NCBI RefSeq assembly: GCF_008930665.1
Contig: NZ_PQMG01000001.1
Span: 62,001-126,000, forward strand
Reading direction: 5' to 3'
Source: Corynebacterium sp. 74A
GTDB lineage: Bacteria > Actinomycetota > Actinomycetes > Mycobacteriales > Mycobacteriaceae
DNA length: 64,000 nucleotides
The notes under the pieces are model-generated. The model saw only the letters and a program-made list of their open reading frames with translations. It was not told the DNA's origin and did no database searches. A program made the translations under genes and the position numbers. Positions 17,453-28,934 of this stretch are shown in pieces; position 1 is the stretch's first letter, and each line of letters begins with the position of its first letter.

Positions 17453-18952
17453 TTAATCGGGGTTGATCATTCGCGCCGCGGCGGCGGCTGTGGGCTGCTC
17501 GAAGGCAGCGGCGGTATCGGCGTGGGTATATCCATCGACGGCGACCATCGGCACCGTGAGCATCGCCTCGCCTTCGGCCACCACCACGCGGTCCCAGTTG
17601 GCGCCCACGACCTCATCGGGATAGCGCGTCATAAACATCCCGCGGGTATAGGCGCGCGAATCCTTGGGCGGCTCATAGGCGGCGCGCCGGATGGTCTCTT
17701 CATCCACCAGGGTGCGCATGCGTTGTTTGCGCACCAAGGCGTGATAGAGCGAGGTACGCGGATCGATATCGCTATATTGCAGATCCACCAGCGCAATCTT
17801 GGGATCATCCCAGCTGGCCCCGCGCGCCACGAAGCCCTGCATGAGCGCGTACTTGGCTACCCAGTCCAGCCGGTCCGCCGCCGCAAGCGGGTTGGTGGCA
17901 AGTAAGTCCGCGGCCTCATCCCACTCCGAGAGCAGCCGCTTATCGACGCTATCTCCCACCGCCGCAGCCGCACGGCGGCGGTACTCGCCAAGGATCTCCA
18001 GCGCCGTGAGGCGCCGGCCATCGGCGAGCTCGAGGCGGTGGCTGAGCGTGAGATCACGGGATACGGCCGAGACCTCGGCCACAGGATGCGCGAGAGCCAG
18101 ATCGCTGAAGCGTTCGCCGCGCTGAATGGCGGCGATGACCACAGAGGTCATGCCGAGCTTAAGGAAGCTCGAGATCTGCGACATAGAAGCATCGCCGATG
18201 ATCACGTGCAGCCGGCCATAGTGCTCATCGTCGGTATGGGACTCATCGCGGGTGTTGATGATGCCGCGGTTGAGCGTCGTCTCTAGGGAGATCTCTTGCT
18301 CGATATAGTCGGCGCGCTGGCTGATCTGGAAGCCCGGCTGCTCACCATGGGTACCCAGCCCCACTCGGCCGGCGCCGGTGATTACCTGACGGGTGACGAA
18401 GAAGGGAATGAGCGCGGCCGCGAGCTCATCGAAAGGCACGGTGCGGGAATAGCGATAGTTCTCGTGGGCGCCATAGGAGGCGCCCTTGCCGTCCACATTG
18501 TTTTTATACAGCTTCAGCGGCGGGCAGGGCTCGTGCTTCTCCAGCGCGCTCACCCCAGCCTCGCTCAGCTCCGCCACTGCGGCGATGGCGTCGAGTGCTA
18601 CCCTATCCCCCGCTTGGTCGAAGACCATAGCGTCTAAAGGGTCCGCGGTCTCGGGCGAGGACACCTCGGGGTGGGCGTGATCCACATAGAATCGGCCGCC
18701 ATTGCCGAGCACGAGATTGGCCACCCCGAGCGCGTGGGGGTCAATCGTCGGCGCGGTGTGATAGCGGCGCAGATCAAAGCCTCGGGCATCGCGCAGCGGG
18801 GTCTCCGGTCCGAAGTCCCATTGCGTGCCCCGCCGCGCACCCCGCGAGGTGGCATATCCCACCACCGCGTGCGTGGAGGAGATAATCGGGCTCAGCAGCG
18901 GTGCGCTGGGGGTGGAAATACCGTACTCGGTTTCGGTGCCGATGAAGATCAT
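17453..18952 (-). CDS. dop: Pup deamidase/depupylase
   Basis: Dop deamidates Pup-Gln to Pup-Glu and also removes Pup from conjugates. The 499-aa PafA homologue begins MIFIGTETEYGIS and has FYVDHAHPEVSSPETADP, YKNNVDGKGASYGAHENY and RLHVIIGDASMSQ. The residue stretch of about 40-75 (THAVVGYATSRGARRGTQWDF) corresponds to the flexible Dop loop. ATG 18952 overlaps the arc stop as ATGA. It lies 18 bases before pup. Confidence 0.96.
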   Translation of the reverse strand: MIFIGTETEYGISTPSAPLLSPIISSTHAVVGYATSRGARRGTQWDFGPETPLRDARGFDLRRYHTAPTIDPHALGVANLVLGNGGRFYVDHAHPEVSSPETADPLDAMVFDQAGDRVALDAIAAVAELSEAGVSALEKHEPCPPLKLYKNNVDGKGASYGAHENYRYSRTVPFDELAAALIPFFVTRQVITGAGRVGLGTHGEQPGFQISQRADYIEQEISLETTLNRGIINTRDESHTDDEHYGRLHVIIGDASMSQISSFLKLGMTSVVIAAIQRGERFSDLALAHPVAEVSAVSRDLTLSHRLELADGRRLTALEILGEYRRRAAAAVGDSVDKRLLSEWDEAADLLATNPLAAADRLDWVAKYALMQGFVARGASWDDPKIALVDLQYSDIDPRTSLYHALVRKQRMRTLVDEETIRRAAYEPPKDSRAYTRGMFMTRYPDEVVGANWDRVVVAEGEAMLTVPMVAVDGYTHADTAAAFEQPTAAAAARMINPD

Positions 18953-20481
18953 GAGAGCACCACCCGAGCTTCCACCACGCGGGCACCATGCCGGCCGGTA
19001 ATCCGCGCCCACTCATCGGGGTTGGAGGTATTGGGCAGATCCTCGTTTTCTTTCATCTCCACCCGCACGGCCTCGCGGAGGTGCTCGGCAGAAAGGCCGC
19101 AGACTGTGTCCTGGGGATGCGCCAAATGCTGCTTGATGGCCAGCTTCTTGGCGCGGTCCACGATATTGGCGATCATGGCGCCGGAGACGAAATCATTGGT
19201 GTAGAGAGTCTCCGTGCAGCCATTCGAGAGCGTCAGCACCACATAGGGGCGCGGGGTAAAGAGCTCCTCTGTGCCGAGGCTAATGAGCTCCTCGCGCTCG
19301 CACGCCAAAGGAATGGTGTCGGTGATATAGCGGCTAAAGATCTCGCGGGCCTGCTCCCTATTCGGCCGGGACACCTTGATCTTCACATCCAAGCGGCCAG
19401 GACGCAGGATCGCGGGGTCAATGAGCTCCTCGCGGTTGGTGGCGCCAATCACGATGACATTGGCCACCGACTCCACACCGTCGAGTTCTGCCAGCAACTG
19501 CGGCACCACGGTGGTTTCCATATCCGAGCTGCGTCCCGAACCGCGGGTGCGGAAGATGGATTCCATCTCGTCGAAGAACACGATCACGGGGCGGCCCTCG
19601 CTGGCCAATTCCCGGGCGCGCTCGAAGATCAAACGAATCATGCGCTCGGTCTCGCCGACGAACTTATTCAGCAGCTCTGGGCCCTTGACGTTGATGAAAT
19701 AGGAGGAGCCGACTTCCCCAATGCGCGCCGAGAGCGAGTTCGCCACGGCCTTGGCAATGAGGGTTTTGCCACAGCCAGGCGGGCCATAGAGCAGTACCCC
19801 CTTGGGCGGGTGCAGATCAAAGTGCTTATAGAGCTCGGGATGGGTAAAGGGAAGTTCCACGGCATCGTGGATCATCTCGATCTGCTCATCCAAGCCACCG
19901 ATATCGGTATAGGTGACATCCGGGATCTCCTCCAGCGCCAGCCGGTTGATCTCCGTGTGGGCCACGACCTCCAGCGCCATGAGGGCGCGGGAATCATAGA
20001 GCACCGTGTCGCCCGGTTTAACCGCGCCGGGCTCGCGTAGCGCATGCGCCACGGTGAGCACAGCGTTATCGCTGGTGGTGGTGCTAATCAGGATGCGCGA
20101 ACCATCCAGTATTTCCGACACAGTAGCTAATTGGCCGGTAGTTTGGGTGCCGCACACCTCAACCACTGCGGAGCTCTCCCCCAGCCGCACCAAGGCGCCG
20201 GGCACCAACTCGGTTGCAGCGACCTCGGGGCTCACCATCAGCCGCATCCGCCGTCCGCCGGTAAAGACATCCGCGCTGGAGTCCTGATAGCCGGCGTCGA
20301 GCACGACCCCATAGGTGCTGGGAGGCTGGGCCAGGGATTCCATCTGCTCGTTGAGCAGGGCGAGTTTATCGCGCGAGGACTTTAACAACTCCACGAGCTT
20401 GGTGTTTCTGCCGGCCAGCTCGCGGTTGATGCGCTGGAGGTGGCGGACCTCAAAGGTCGTCTCCTGAGCGTCGGTGGTCAA
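18949..20481 (-). CDS. arc: AAA+ ATPase forming ring complexes (ARC/Mpa)
   Basis: Hexameric ATPase that binds Pup-tagged proteins and unfolds them. The 510-aa protein has an N-terminal coiled coil (residues about 8-50), OB-type domains (55-180), Walker A GPPGCGKT (233-240) and Walker B VIVFFDEMESIF. The start is TTG at 20481, preceded by AGAGGAG; reading further upstream only follows a shadow of trmI. The C-terminus (VVEARVVLS) lacks the GQYL proteasome-docking tail of mycobacterial Mpa. With no prcA/prcB in the locus, the ATPase probably acts without a 20S core. Confidence 0.96.
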   Translation of the reverse strand: MTTDAQETTFEVRHLQRINRELAGRNTKLVELLKSSRDKLALLNEQMESLAQPPSTYGVVLDAGYQDSSADVFTGGRRMRLMVSPEVAATELVPGALVRLGESSAVVEVCGTQTTGQLATVSEILDGSRILISTTTSDNAVLTVAHALREPGAVKPGDTVLYDSRALMALEVVAHTEINRLALEEIPDVTYTDIGGLDEQIEMIHDAVELPFTHPELYKHFDLHPPKGVLLYGPPGCGKTLIAKAVANSLSARIGEVGSSYFINVKGPELLNKFVGETERMIRLIFERARELASEGRPVIVFFDEMESIFRTRGSGRSSDMETTVVPQLLAELDGVESVANVIVIGATNREELIDPAILRPGRLDVKIKVSRPNREQAREIFSRYITDTIPLACEREELISLGTEELFTPRPYVVLTLSNGCTETLYTNDFVSGAMIANIVDRAKKLAIKQHLAHPQDTVCGLSAEHLREAVRVEMKENEDLPNTSNPDEWARITGRHGARVVEARVVLS

Positions 20482-20528
20482 AATAGACGCATCTCCTCTA
20501 ACAGTGTGTCGTACTTTTAAGGCATAGC

Positions 20529-22660
<2,132 letters not shown>

Positions 22661-22726
22661 GGCACTTAAGGATAGTGCCGCCTACTCCCCACGCTTGCGC
22701 GGGGAGGCTTAGACTACATAGTCACT

Positions 22727-23593
22727 ATGGCACAGCTAGCACTTTCTCCCTCCCGCGCCTCGGACTACCAGCGCTGCCCGCTGCTCTACCGCCTCCGCGC
22801 CATCGATAAAATTCCCGAGCCCACCACCCTGCCCCAAATCAAGGGCACCCTCGTGCATGCAGTGCTCGAAGAGATGCATAAAGAGCAGCGCTCCACCCGC
22901 GACTTTCCCCGAGCCGTGAAAAAACTCAAGCCGCTATGGGCACAGATGGTGGAGAAAGACCCAGAGCTGCTAGAGCTCGTGCCGGAGGAGGATCTCTATG
23001 ATTTCCTCGTGGAATGCCGCGCCCTGCTGCGGGGCTATTTCGAGATGGAAAACCCGCAGGGCTTCGACGCCAAACAGTGCGAGATGTATGTGAACACCAC
23101 CCTGCCCAATGGGGTGCCGGTGCGCGGCTTCATCGACCGAGTAGACGTCGCCCCCACAGGAGAAGTGCGCGTGGTGGACTATAAAACCGGTAAGAAACCT
23201 CTGCCCCGCTATTCCCACGACGCCACTTTCCAGATGCGTTTTTATGCCCTCGTGTACTGGCGCCTCTATGGGGTGATCCCGCACCAGCTGCGGCTGATGT
23301 ATCTGAAAGTGATCGACTCGCTCTTTCTCACCCCCTCCAAGGAAGAGCTGGAGTATTTCGAGCGGGATCTCGGCGAGCTCTGGGACAAGATCCTCGCCGA
23401 TGGCCGAAGCGGGACGTTCCGGCCCCGCACCTCGAAGCTCTGCGGCTGGTGCGCGCATCAGTCCCTCTGCCCCGCCTTCGGCGGCACCCCGCCGGAGTAT
23501 CCGGGCTGGCCTGGGCCGCAGGACACGCTGCCCCTGCACGAGGTCAGCGCCGCGCAGGACGCAGGCCAGAACGCCGTGCAGGACGCGGAGTAG
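22727..23593 (+). CDS. RecB-like PD-(D/E)XK nuclease with probable Fe-S cluster
   Basis: A 288-aa single-domain RecB-family nuclease, homologous to M. tuberculosis Rv2119. The active-site residues are in GFIDRVDVAPTGEVRVVDYKTGKK (Asp ... Asp-Tyr-Lys-Thr) after an early His (LVHAVLEE). One cysteine near residue 17 (YQRCPLLYRLR) and three in CGWCAHQSLCPAFGG are spaced as in the Fe-S-stapled nucleases of the Cas4/AddB type. No Shine-Dalgarno precedes the ATG (22720-22726 reads AGTCACT), so the message may be leaderless. It is divergent from the M18 gene, 66 bases away. The cellular role is not known. Confidence 0.92.
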   Translation: MAQLALSPSRASDYQRCPLLYRLRAIDKIPEPTTLPQIKGTLVHAVLEEMHKEQRSTRDFPRAVKKLKPLWAQMVEKDPELLELVPEEDLYDFLVECRALLRGYFEMENPQGFDAKQCEMYVNTTLPNGVPVRGFIDRVDVAPTGEVRVVDYKTGKKPLPRYSHDATFQMRFYALVYWRLYGVIPHQLRLMYLKVIDSLFLTPSKEELEYFERDLGELWDKILADGRSGTFRPRTSKLCGWCAHQSLCPAFGGTPPEYPGWPGPQDTLPLHEVSAAQDAGQNAVQDAE

Positions 23594-23608
23594 ATCGCAC
23601 CCGATGAG

Positions 23609-24559
23609 CTAGTCGCGCCGAATCCGCGGCGGCGCTTCCTGCGCGCTCACCTCGCGCGCTGCCCGCAGCATCAATGCTGCGGCTCCGCGCGGGCGCGATC
23701 CGGTGCGCCACAGCGCGCGTATAGGGCGGCGCAGCGTGGCATCAGCGATATCTACTTCCACCAGCTTTCCGCTGGCACAATGCTCGGCGACGCTGATTGC
23801 CGGCACCACGGCCGGAGCCCCCGTGCTGAGCGCGAGATTGATCTCCGCCATGGGGCTGCTCGCCTCCGCGACGGGAGGAGCCCACGGCACCCCGACGGCA
23901 AGGTCGAGGACCTCCCGGGTGCCGGAGCCAGGCTCGCGCAGGATCAGCGGGGTGCGTGTCAGCTCGGCGCGGCGCACCGAGACCGCTGTCGCCCACGGGT
24001 GATCGGGGCGCACGACGAGGCTGAGCCGATCCTCGCAGATCACGGAGGTGCTGAAGACTCGGTGGCCGCCGAGGGAGTCGGGGACGGGAACATTCACTGA
24101 CTCAATAAACCCGAGACTCGTGTGTCCCTGCGCCACGGCGGTGGCCACCTGATCGGAATTGACGGCGACCATTTCCAGCTGTGCGCGCGGATGGTTGCGG
24201 CGCAGCGCGGCGAACCAGCGTGGCAGGTAGTACTCGCTGACCGTCCGCGAGACGTAGACGCTCACTTTCGGCGCATCGGGATGGCGTTCGAGTGCGAGGG
24301 CATCGCCCAACGCGGCCGAAGCCCCCAGGATCTCCTGGGCGGTCGCCTGCACTTTCTCCCCGGCGGCGGTGAGCCGAGTGCCCGTGGGGCCGCGCTGAAA
24401 CAGGGTGACACCGAGCTCGCCTTCGAGCCTGCGCATCCGCTCCGAGACGGCCTGTTGGCTTAAGCCATGGGTGCGGGCCGCAGCCCCAAAGGAGCCCAAG
24501 CGGGCACTATCCACCAATATTTGGAGAGCGCGAAGATCGGGCAAATCACTGAGCGACAT
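23609..24559 (-). CDS. LysR-family transcriptional regulator
   Basis: A 316-aa LysR-type regulator. The N-terminal winged HTH is in residues about 5-65 (LRALQILVDSARLGSFGAAARTHGLSQQAVSERMRRLEGELGVTLF), followed by a substrate-binding domain (VYVSRTVSEYYLPRWFAALRR). ATG 24559 fits the conserved HTH start; the extended reading to 24598 would run over the probable operator. It is divergent from the TDT carrier, which is its likely target. The effector could be a C4-dicarboxylate, but that is inference. Confidence 0.92.
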   Translation of the reverse strand: MSLSDLPDLRALQILVDSARLGSFGAAARTHGLSQQAVSERMRRLEGELGVTLFQRGPTGTRLTAAGEKVQATAQEILGASAALGDALALERHPDAPKVSVYVSRTVSEYYLPRWFAALRRNHPRAQLEMVAVNSDQVATAVAQGHTSLGFIESVNVPVPDSLGGHRVFSTSVICEDRLSLVVRPDHPWATAVSVRRAELTRTPLILREPGSGTREVLDLAVGVPWAPPVAEASSPMAEINLALSTGAPAVVPAISVAEHCASGKLVEVDIADATLRRPIRALWRTGSRPRGAAALMLRAAREVSAQEAPPRIRRD

Positions 24560-24575
24560 GCCTCGATGGTAGCTC

Positions 24576-24594
24576 CCACAGGCTGCGCTTGTGG
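24576..24594. promoter_or_regulatory. Candidate LysR-type operator
   Basis: The inverted repeat CCACA-N9-TGTGG lies in the 91-base gap between the divergent LysR and TDT genes, the usual place for a LysR recognition site. It is identified by symmetry only. Confidence 0.45.
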
Positions 24595-24650
24595 CCACAT
24601 CGGACGGAGCGGTCTACTCTCCGCAGCACCGTTTTGGCACAGTGGTAGAG

Positions 24651-25778
24651 GTGACTCAAGAAACAACCACCTCTCAGGCTCGACCTTCCCTGCCGCATGC
24701 CCGTGTTCTGGGCAGGCAGCGTCCCCTCCTCGTCCCAGGACCCGGCCCCGCCTGGTTCGGTGCGGTGATGGGTACTGGCATCCTTGCCAATCTGTTCATC
24801 ACTGTCGGCGGCATGCGGCTGCTCGGCGCCGTCATGCTAGTGCTGGGCTGGCTGATGCTGGTGGGCATCACCGTCGCCTTTTTTCACCGTTCGCACCGGG
24901 ATCGCGCCGTGCTCTTTTCCTCGATCACCGATACCGGCCAGTGCACCGGCTGGGGCATGGTGGCCATGGGCTATCTCTCGGTGGGCGCGGCCACTCCCGT
25001 GGTGTTGGGGGCCTGGGAGGCCCCAGCAGGGGTGATGGATGCCGCCTGGAGCGTGGACATGCTGATGTGGCTGACCGGAACCACGATCGGCATCATCGGC
25101 GCCTTCGGCATGGGCTATGTGATCATCAGGAACCGCCTCGCCGAGCCTCGCCCGGTATGGGGGCTGCCGATCGTGGCACCGATGGTGGCGGCGACCACGG
25201 GCGCCTCGCAGGTGCCGCAGCTGGCGTCGACAGGCGCCAAGGTGTGGATGCTCATAGCATCCACGGCCTGCTTCTTCATCGCCCTCGTTTTGGCCTCGAT
25301 CGTCTTTATGCTGTCCTATGTGCACGCGTGGCGACGCTCTCCTCTGCCGCCGGCGGCGCTGATTTCGGCATGGATTCCGCTGGGCATTATCGGCCAGTCG
25401 AGCGCGGCGGCGCAGGTGATCGCGCGCCAGGCAGCATCCTTCGCGCAGCCGGATCCGGCTAGCCATATCCTGCACATCGCCGACGTCTATGGGCTGGTGA
25501 TGATGCTGCTCGGCATTCCGATGCTGCTGGCGGCCTTCTACCTCAGCTATAGCGGCTTTTTAAGCGCGATGCCGGTGCATCCCGGCTGGTGGGCGCTGAC
25601 CTTCCCCGTGGGAACGCTCGCGCTCGGCACCCACTTTTTGGGTACGCATATGCCGCTCTTCTCGGCCCTCAGCCATGCTTTCTTGCTGCTCCTCGTCGCC
25701 CACTGGTTCGTCGCCGCCTATGGCTCGGTGCGCAGCATCGTCGCTGCGCACCAGCAGCGCAAAGGCGCACCCAGCTAG
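24651..25778 (+). CDS. TDT-family C4-dicarboxylate/TehA-like transporter
   Basis: Integral membrane protein of 375 aa from GTG 24651. It is of the tellurite-resistance/dicarboxylate transporter family (TehA, Mae1, SLAC1), with about ten TM helices. Early family motif: GPGPAWFGAVMGTGILANL; late: HPGWWALTFPVGTLALGTHFLG. In-frame starts also exist at 24591 and 24642; 24651 avoids the inverted repeat but has no clear ribosome site. It is divergent from a LysR regulator, and its stop overlaps the convergent dcuA stop by 4 bases. The cargo is probably a dicarboxylate, given DcuA and aspartase nearby. Confidence 0.88.
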   Translation: MTQETTTSQARPSLPHARVLGRQRPLLVPGPGPAWFGAVMGTGILANLFITVGGMRLLGAVMLVLGWLMLVGITVAFFHRSHRDRAVLFSSITDTGQCTGWGMVAMGYLSVGAATPVVLGAWEAPAGVMDAAWSVDMLMWLTGTTIGIIGAFGMGYVIIRNRLAEPRPVWGLPIVAPMVAATTGASQVPQLASTGAKVWMLIASTACFFIALVLASIVFMLSYVHAWRRSPLPPAALISAWIPLGIIGQSSAAAQVIARQAASFAQPDPASHILHIADVYGLVMMLLGIPMLLAAFYLSYSGFLSAMPVHPGWWALTFPVGTLALGTHFLGTHMPLFSALSHAFLLLLVAHWFVAAYGSVRSIVAAHQQRKGAPS

Positions 25779-27085
25779 AGGACGACGCCGCCGATGAGAA
25801 AGCCCAACCCCACTGCGAGGGCGATGCACACGGTGCCCGGTACGAGGAAGGGGTGGTTAAACACTGCCTTGCCGATGCGGGTGGAGCCGGTGTCGTCCAT
25901 TTCCACTGCGGCCAGCAGCGTGGGATAGGTGGGCAGGATAAAGAGCGAAGACACAGCGGCAAAGGAGGCCACGGCCGTGAGCGGAGCGACGCCCACGGCC
26001 AGGGCGGCCGGCATAAGCGCCTTTGTGGTGGCGGCCTGGGAGTACAGCAGGGCTGCGGCGAAGAAGAGGATCACCGCCAGGCTCCAGGGGTAATCGGTGA
26101 GGAAGTCCGCAGAGAAGGCCGTGATCTGCTCCAAGTAGTTATTGATAATGGTGGTGCCCAGCCAGGCCACGCCCATAACGCAGACGCAGGCGCTCATCCC
26201 GGCCTTGAACACCTGGGTGCCCACAATCTCTGCCGCCGGAATCTTGCACACCATCACGATGATGGCGGCGGTGCTGAGCATGATCGCCATAATCGCTTCA
26301 TTGCGCGGCAGGCTCGGATCGCTGATCAGCCCCACTTGCTCGGAGATGAGGGTGGCATAGACCATCACCAGCGCGATAGCGGCGAGAAAAATCAGCACCG
26401 AGGCACGAGCCCCTGCGGGAGCGGTATAGTCCCGTGCCCCCTGCGGCGGTGAGACCAGTCCTTGTTTCAGCCGGGACTGGTAGACGGGATCGTCCTCTAG
26501 TTCCTTGCCCGAGCGGTTGGCGAGGAAGGCTGTGGGGAAGATTGCGAGGAATGTCGCGGGGATAACCACCGCGAGCAGCTGCAGATACCCGACTCCGAGC
26601 GGCTCTATGATCGAGGCCATAAACACCACTGCTGCGGAAATTGGCGAGGCGGTGATGGCCATCTGCGAGGCCACGACCGCCACCGAGAGAGGCCGCGAGG
26701 GGCGTACTTTGCCTTCCTTGGCGACTTCGGCGATGACCGGCAGGGTGGAAAAAGCAGTGTGGCCAGTGCCGGCGAGCAGCGTCATCAGATAGGTGACCAC
26801 TGGTGCGTAGTAGGTCACGCGCTTCGGATTGGAGCGCAGGATCTTTTCCGCCCAGTGCACCAGATAGTCCATACCTCCGGCTCGCTGCATCGCGGCGATG
26901 GCGGCGATGACGGCCATGATGATGCCGATGACATCGAAGGGGATGTCCTCACGGCTCACGGGCACGCCCGTGGCTCCCAGCAGCAACACCCCCAAGCCGC
27001 CGGCAAAGCCAATGGCGATCGAGCCGAGCCGGGCACCGAGGACGATCGCCGCGAGAACAATAAGGATCTGTAGGGCAACAAGCAC
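25775..27085 (-). CDS. dcuA: Anaerobic C4-dicarboxylate exchanger DcuA
   Basis: Membrane antiporter of 436 aa that swaps aspartate, fumarate, malate and succinate. It matches E. coli DcuA along its length: IVLGARLGSIAIGFAGGLGVL, IPFDVIGIIMAVIAAIAAMQ, GTGHTAFSTLPVIAEVAKE, ITASPISAAVVFM, LLYSQAATTKALMPAAL and LFILPTYPTLLAAVEMDDTG. GTG 27085 is preceded by GAGGAG at 6 bases. It lies downstream of aspA, with a 409-base gap holding hairpins. With aspartase it suggests aspartate import coupled to fumarate or succinate export. Confidence 0.95.
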   Translation of the reverse strand: MLVALQILIVLAAIVLGARLGSIAIGFAGGLGVLLLGATGVPVSREDIPFDVIGIIMAVIAAIAAMQRAGGMDYLVHWAEKILRSNPKRVTYYAPVVTYLMTLLAGTGHTAFSTLPVIAEVAKEGKVRPSRPLSVAVVASQMAITASPISAAVVFMASIIEPLGVGYLQLLAVVIPATFLAIFPTAFLANRSGKELEDDPVYQSRLKQGLVSPPQGARDYTAPAGARASVLIFLAAIALVMVYATLISEQVGLISDPSLPRNEAIMAIMLSTAAIIVMVCKIPAAEIVGTQVFKAGMSACVCVMGVAWLGTTIINNYLEQITAFSADFLTDYPWSLAVILFFAAALLYSQAATTKALMPAALAVGVAPLTAVASFAAVSSLFILPTYPTLLAAVEMDDTGSTRIGKAVFNHPFLVPGTVCIALAVGLGFLIGGVVL

Positions 27086-27494
27086 GAGTGGCTCCTCACA
27101 TCTTGGGGATGGTGCGCAGCGATGTGCACAACCGCGCCCGCGGTTACAGACACCGCTCGGCGCCTCCCACATTCACCTGAGGGCTAGAGAAGCCCTCAGC
27201 AATACAAAACAGGTACGTACACGTGTCCTCTGTGCTGCGACATGGGCCTTCACTTCTCGTGTGGAAGGCAGGAGAGCACAGGCGGACACCGCATGCCTAG
27301 GACCGGTGCGAGGGAGATGCGCAGCGGGCGAGCTCACGCCACAGCGCGCACGGAACATAGCTTCGCGGCATGCCGAAAAAGGGGCAGTAGATGAGCCATC
27401 GATAGCGTGGCTCATCCCCATACCAGAGACATCCTACTTCAACTGAGGGGTGCTCGAACGAGGGTACTGCTCCCCTAGCACCCAGCAGGTAGAA
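27086..27494 (-). other. Gene-free aspA-dcuA interval with two hairpins
   Basis: No credible gene. Two perfect hairpins are present: AACCGC-GCCC-GCGGTT (27130-27145), about 45 bases before the dcuA start, and CTGAGGGCT-N5-AGCCCTCAG (27177-27199). GGGGTGCT ... AGCACCC (27447-27483) follows the aspA stop. They could terminate aspA transcription in part, or dcuA may have its own promoter here. Confidence 0.55.
27177..27199 (-). terminator. Perfect 9-bp hairpin upstream of dcuA
   Basis: CTGAGGGCT (27177-27185), loop AGAGA, then AGCCCTCAG (27191-27199). Without a T-run in the leftward direction it is only a weak terminator candidate. It may act as an attenuator or processing site between aspA and dcuA. 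Confidence 0.45.
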
Positions 27495-28934
27495 CTACTG
27501 CTGCTCCTGCTGCTGGTGCGCAGCCTTGAACTTCGGGTGCATGAGATTGTCCACACTTAGCACCTCGTCCAGTGTCTCCTCATCGAGCAACCCACGCTCC
27601 AGGACGAGCTCCCGCACGCTGCGGCCGGTACGGGCCGCCTCCTTGCCGATGAGATCGCCATTGTGGTGGCCGATGAAGGGGTTGAGATAGGTGATCACTC
27701 CAATGGAGTTATCCACGTAGTCGCGGCATACCTGCTCATTGGCGGTGATGCCGGTCACGCACTTCTCCCGCAAGGTGTCGCAGGCATTGCCCAGCAGCGA
27801 GATGCTCTCGAAGATCGCCTGTCCAATAGCAGGCTCCATCACGTTCAGCTGCAGCTGGCCGGCCTCGGAGGCCCAGGTGACCACGCTGTCATTGCCGAAG
27901 ATCTTGAAGCACACTTGGTTGACGACCTCGGGGATCACCGGATTGACCTTGGCCGGCATGATCGAGGACCCCGCCTGCATCTCCGGCAGGTTGATCTCAT
28001 TGAGGCCGGCGCGCGGACCCGAGGAAAGCAGGCGCAGGTCATTAGAGATCTTGGACAGCTTCATGGCGGCGCGCTTCAAGGCGCCGTGCAACAGCACATA
28101 GGCGCCGCAATCGCTGGTGGCCTCGATGAGGTTCTCGGAGGCGGAGATATCGAGCCCCGTGACCTCGCGCATCGCTTCGATGATGGTGTCTTGATAGCGC
28201 TCGGGGGTATTGAGCCCCGTGCCAATGGCGGTGGCGCCCAAGTTCAGGGAGAGCAGCCGGTGGGCGGCTTGCTGGATCACCTCGTGCTCCTCGCCAAGAT
28301 TGACCGAGAAGCCGGTGAACTCATCGCCTAGGGTCATCGGAACGGCGTCCTGGAGCTGGGTGCGGCCCATCTTGATCACGCCAGAAAATTCCTCGCCCTT
28401 GGCCGCGAATGCCTCGCAGAGCGCATCGATCTTGGCCACCACGTCCTGCACGGCCGCATAGACTCCGAGCCGGAAGCCGGACGGGTACGCGTCATTGGTG
28501 GACTGGCTCATATTCACATCGTCATTGGGATTGATAAAGACGTATTCACCCTTGTTCTTCCCGATGTGCTCGAGCGCGAGATTGGCCACCACCTCATTGG
28601 TGTTCATATTCACTGAGGTGCCTGCCCCGCCCTGGAAGACGTCGATCGGGAACTGGTCCATGGCTACCCCATGGTCCAGAATCTGATCGCAGGCCCACAC
28701 AATGGCATCCGCCTTATCCTTTGCCAGCACCCCGAGCCGATGATTGGCCATAGCCGTCGCTTTTTTGACCATTACCATTCCCCTAATAAATTCAGGGATC
28801 TCATTAATGGTGGTGCCGGAAATCTGGAAGTTCTGCATCGCCCGAAGGGTATGCACGCCATAATAAGCGTCTTGGGGAACCTGCATTTCTCCAAGCAGGT
28901 CTTCTTCAGTACGAAAAGCGTAGGTCGAAGCCAT
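27495..28934 (-). CDS. aspA: Aspartate ammonia-lyase (aspartase)
   Basis: Converts L-aspartate to fumarate and ammonia. The 479-aa member of the fumarase/aspartase superfamily has [53 protein letters not shown], the [11 protein letters not shown] signature loop with its catalytic Ser, and a Gln-rich C-terminus. The start ATG has AAAGGG upstream. It is the upstream partner of dcuA, so fumarate made here can be exchanged or reduced. Confidence 0.96.
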   Translation of the reverse strand: MASTYAFRTEEDLLGEMQVPQDAYYGVHTLRAMQNFQISGTTINEIPEFIRGMVMVKKATAMANHRLGVLAKDKADAIVWACDQILDHGVAMDQFPIDVFQGGAGTSVNMNTNEVVANLALEHIGKNKGEYVFINPNDDVNMSQSTNDAYPSGFRLGVYAAVQDVVAKIDALCEAFAAKGEEFSGVIKMGRTQLQDAVPMTLGDEFTGFSVNLGEEHEVIQQAAHRLLSLNLGATAIGTGLNTPERYQDTIIEAMREVTGLDISASENLIEATSDCGAYVLLHGALKRAAMKLSKISNDLRLLSSGPRAGLNEINLPEMQAGSSIMPAKVNPVIPEVVNQVCFKIFGNDSVVTWASEAGQLQLNVMEPAIGQAIFESISLLGNACDTLREKCVTGITANEQVCRDYVDNSIGVITYLNPFIGHHNGDLIGKEAARTGRSVRELVLERGLLDEETLDEVLSVDNLMHPKFKAAHQQQEQQ

